DNA from: Coleofasciculus sp. S288
GTDB taxonomy: Bacteria > Cyanobacteriota > Cyanobacteriia > Cyanobacteriales > Coleofasciculaceae
DNA length: 6,256 nt
Direction of reading: 5' to 3'
Assembly (NCBI GenBank): GCA_020216575.1
Contig: JAIUYC010000258.1
Coordinates: 1 to 6,256 of the forward strand
In this document: in pieces, positions 5,901-6,256 of the stretch
Layout: each line of letters starts with the position of its first letter
Position numbering within the stretch: position 1 is the stretch's first letter
Position numbers and translations under genes: made by a program
The notes under the pieces: model-generated
Told to the model about the DNA's origin: nothing
Database searches by the model: none
The model's input: only the letters and a program-made list of their open reading frames with translations

Positions 5901-6160
5901 TTAATCTTTTTCAGTGAATCAACATTAGAAGGATTAAAATGGTCAGTTGTAAAAGATTGTAAATAATTAGGGTGGTTACCAAAAAAAAACGCCGCCAGAG
6001 CCTGATAGAGAAGCAGAGCACTGCCTCAGACTTTTAGATTTAGTCGCGTTGACTGTCTCTGCACGAACATAGCTCTTTTGGTTGGATCTGTAGCAATCTC
6101 AAGCTCTAAGTTGCGCCTATTAACAACAGGTAGATTCTCTTCGTAAAAGGAGGTGTTTTG

Positions 6161-6256
6161 ATGTTTCGCAGTATTGCTCGGGAGCATCCCATTTTTGCAA
6201 ATATATTTTTCTTTCTCAGTACTGTCCCCCTTGTCTTCCTTGTCTTCCTTGTCTTC
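6161..6256 (+). CDS. Hydrophobic ORF with consensus Shine-Dalgarno, truncated by window end
   Basis: ATG 6161 is preceded by AAAGGAGGTG (6146-6155), with seven bases between AAGGAGG and ATG, an almost perfect complement to the 16S rRNA tail and the best ribosome site in the window. The 32 visible codons read MFRSIAREHPIFANIFFFLS, then TVPLVFLVFLVF, and stay open to the edge. After a basic start (Arg3, Arg7) everything is hydrophobic, which fits an N-in membrane segment. The last nine residues are three LVF triplets encoded by an in-frame 9-bp tandem repeat, so the downstream part may be repeat DNA rather than evolved protein. I recognise no family. It could be a real small membrane protein, the start of a longer one, or a gene interrupted by repeat expansion. 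Confidence 0.4.
   Translation, partial: MFRSIAREHPIFANIFFFLSTVPLVFLVFLVF
6230..6256. repeat. Tandem 9-bp repeat (CTTGTCTTC x3, continuing off window)
   Basis: Three exact copies of CTTGTCTTC run from 6230 to the last base and probably continue. Being 9 bp, the repeat keeps frame and spells Leu-Val-Phe. Short pyrimidine-rich tandem repeats of this sort are common between genes in filamentous cyanobacteria, from general knowledge. Confidence 0.85.

Larger units (their letters stand above)
5604..6160. other. Long AT-rich intergenic region with several inverted repeats
   Basis: No gene is supported on either strand in these 557 bases. A hairpin follows the tRNA enzyme stop, then an AT-rich stretch with many short A/T runs (5680-5760). 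GATAAG/CTTATC and the nested repeats at 5826-5900 come next, then an A9 run near 5979-5990 and a small GCAG-AGCA-CTGC hairpin just after 6010. A seven-codon ORF at 5939 (MVSCKRL) is too short to claim. A small RNA is possible but none is recognised. Confidence 0.6.

Noticed and set aside
6049..6074. TTGACT with CATAGC as a promoter for the ORF at 6161
   Set aside because: The spacing of about 14 bases is too short and the -10 match is poor.
1..6256. CRISPR array, tRNA or rRNA genes, transposase
   Set aside because: No regularly spaced repeats, no cloverleaf or rRNA sequence, and no transposase motif were seen on either strand.

Overview
This window looks like a piece of a cyanobacterial chromosome. 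The strongest sign is a Ycf34 gene, a family restricted to cyanobacteria and plastids. Supporting signs are four copies of the HIP1 octamer GCGATCGC (918-925, 2978-2985, 4680-4687, 5099-5106), a DUF29 gene, and loose, repeat-bearing intergenic DNA with short hairpins and 9-bp tandem repeats. Genus cannot be read from this sequence; a filamentous or other large-genome cyanobacterium is my inference.

Layout, left to right. The 3' part of an argininosuccinate synthase gene (1-818) is followed by a perfect 10-bp hairpin repeat. Next is a free-standing DUF29 gene (997-1452). A low-density stretch follows, holding a short gene of a DUF7689-like family broken by two mutually compensating frameshifts (1665-1973). 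A two-gene cassette comes next: a long, very acidic unknown protein (2045-2617) overlapping a MazF/PemK-family toxin gene (2575-2940). I read this as a type II toxin-antitoxin pair with an unusual antitoxin. Facing it on the minus strand is a DedA-family membrane protein (3011-3658), then ycf34 (3902-4150, minus). A divergent spacer separates ycf34 from a class II tRNA nucleotidyltransferase gene (about 4341-5603, plus). The last 650 bases are AT-rich and mostly non-coding, with a hairpin after the tRNA enzyme gene and nested inverted repeats. They end in a short hydrophobic ORF that has a textbook ribosome binding site and runs off the window inside a 9-bp tandem repeat.

The genes do not form one pathway. 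Housekeeping functions (arginine synthesis, tRNA 3'-end synthesis, lipid carrier or membrane homeostasis, photosynthetic electron-transport support) are interspersed with accessory genes (DUF29, the frameshifted gene, the toxin-antitoxin pair). The only clear functional partnership is the overlapping pair at 2045-2940. The items most worth a second look are that putative antitoxin, the doubly frameshifted gene, the non-canonical ArgG subtype, and the repeat-encoded hydrophobic ORF at the right edge.
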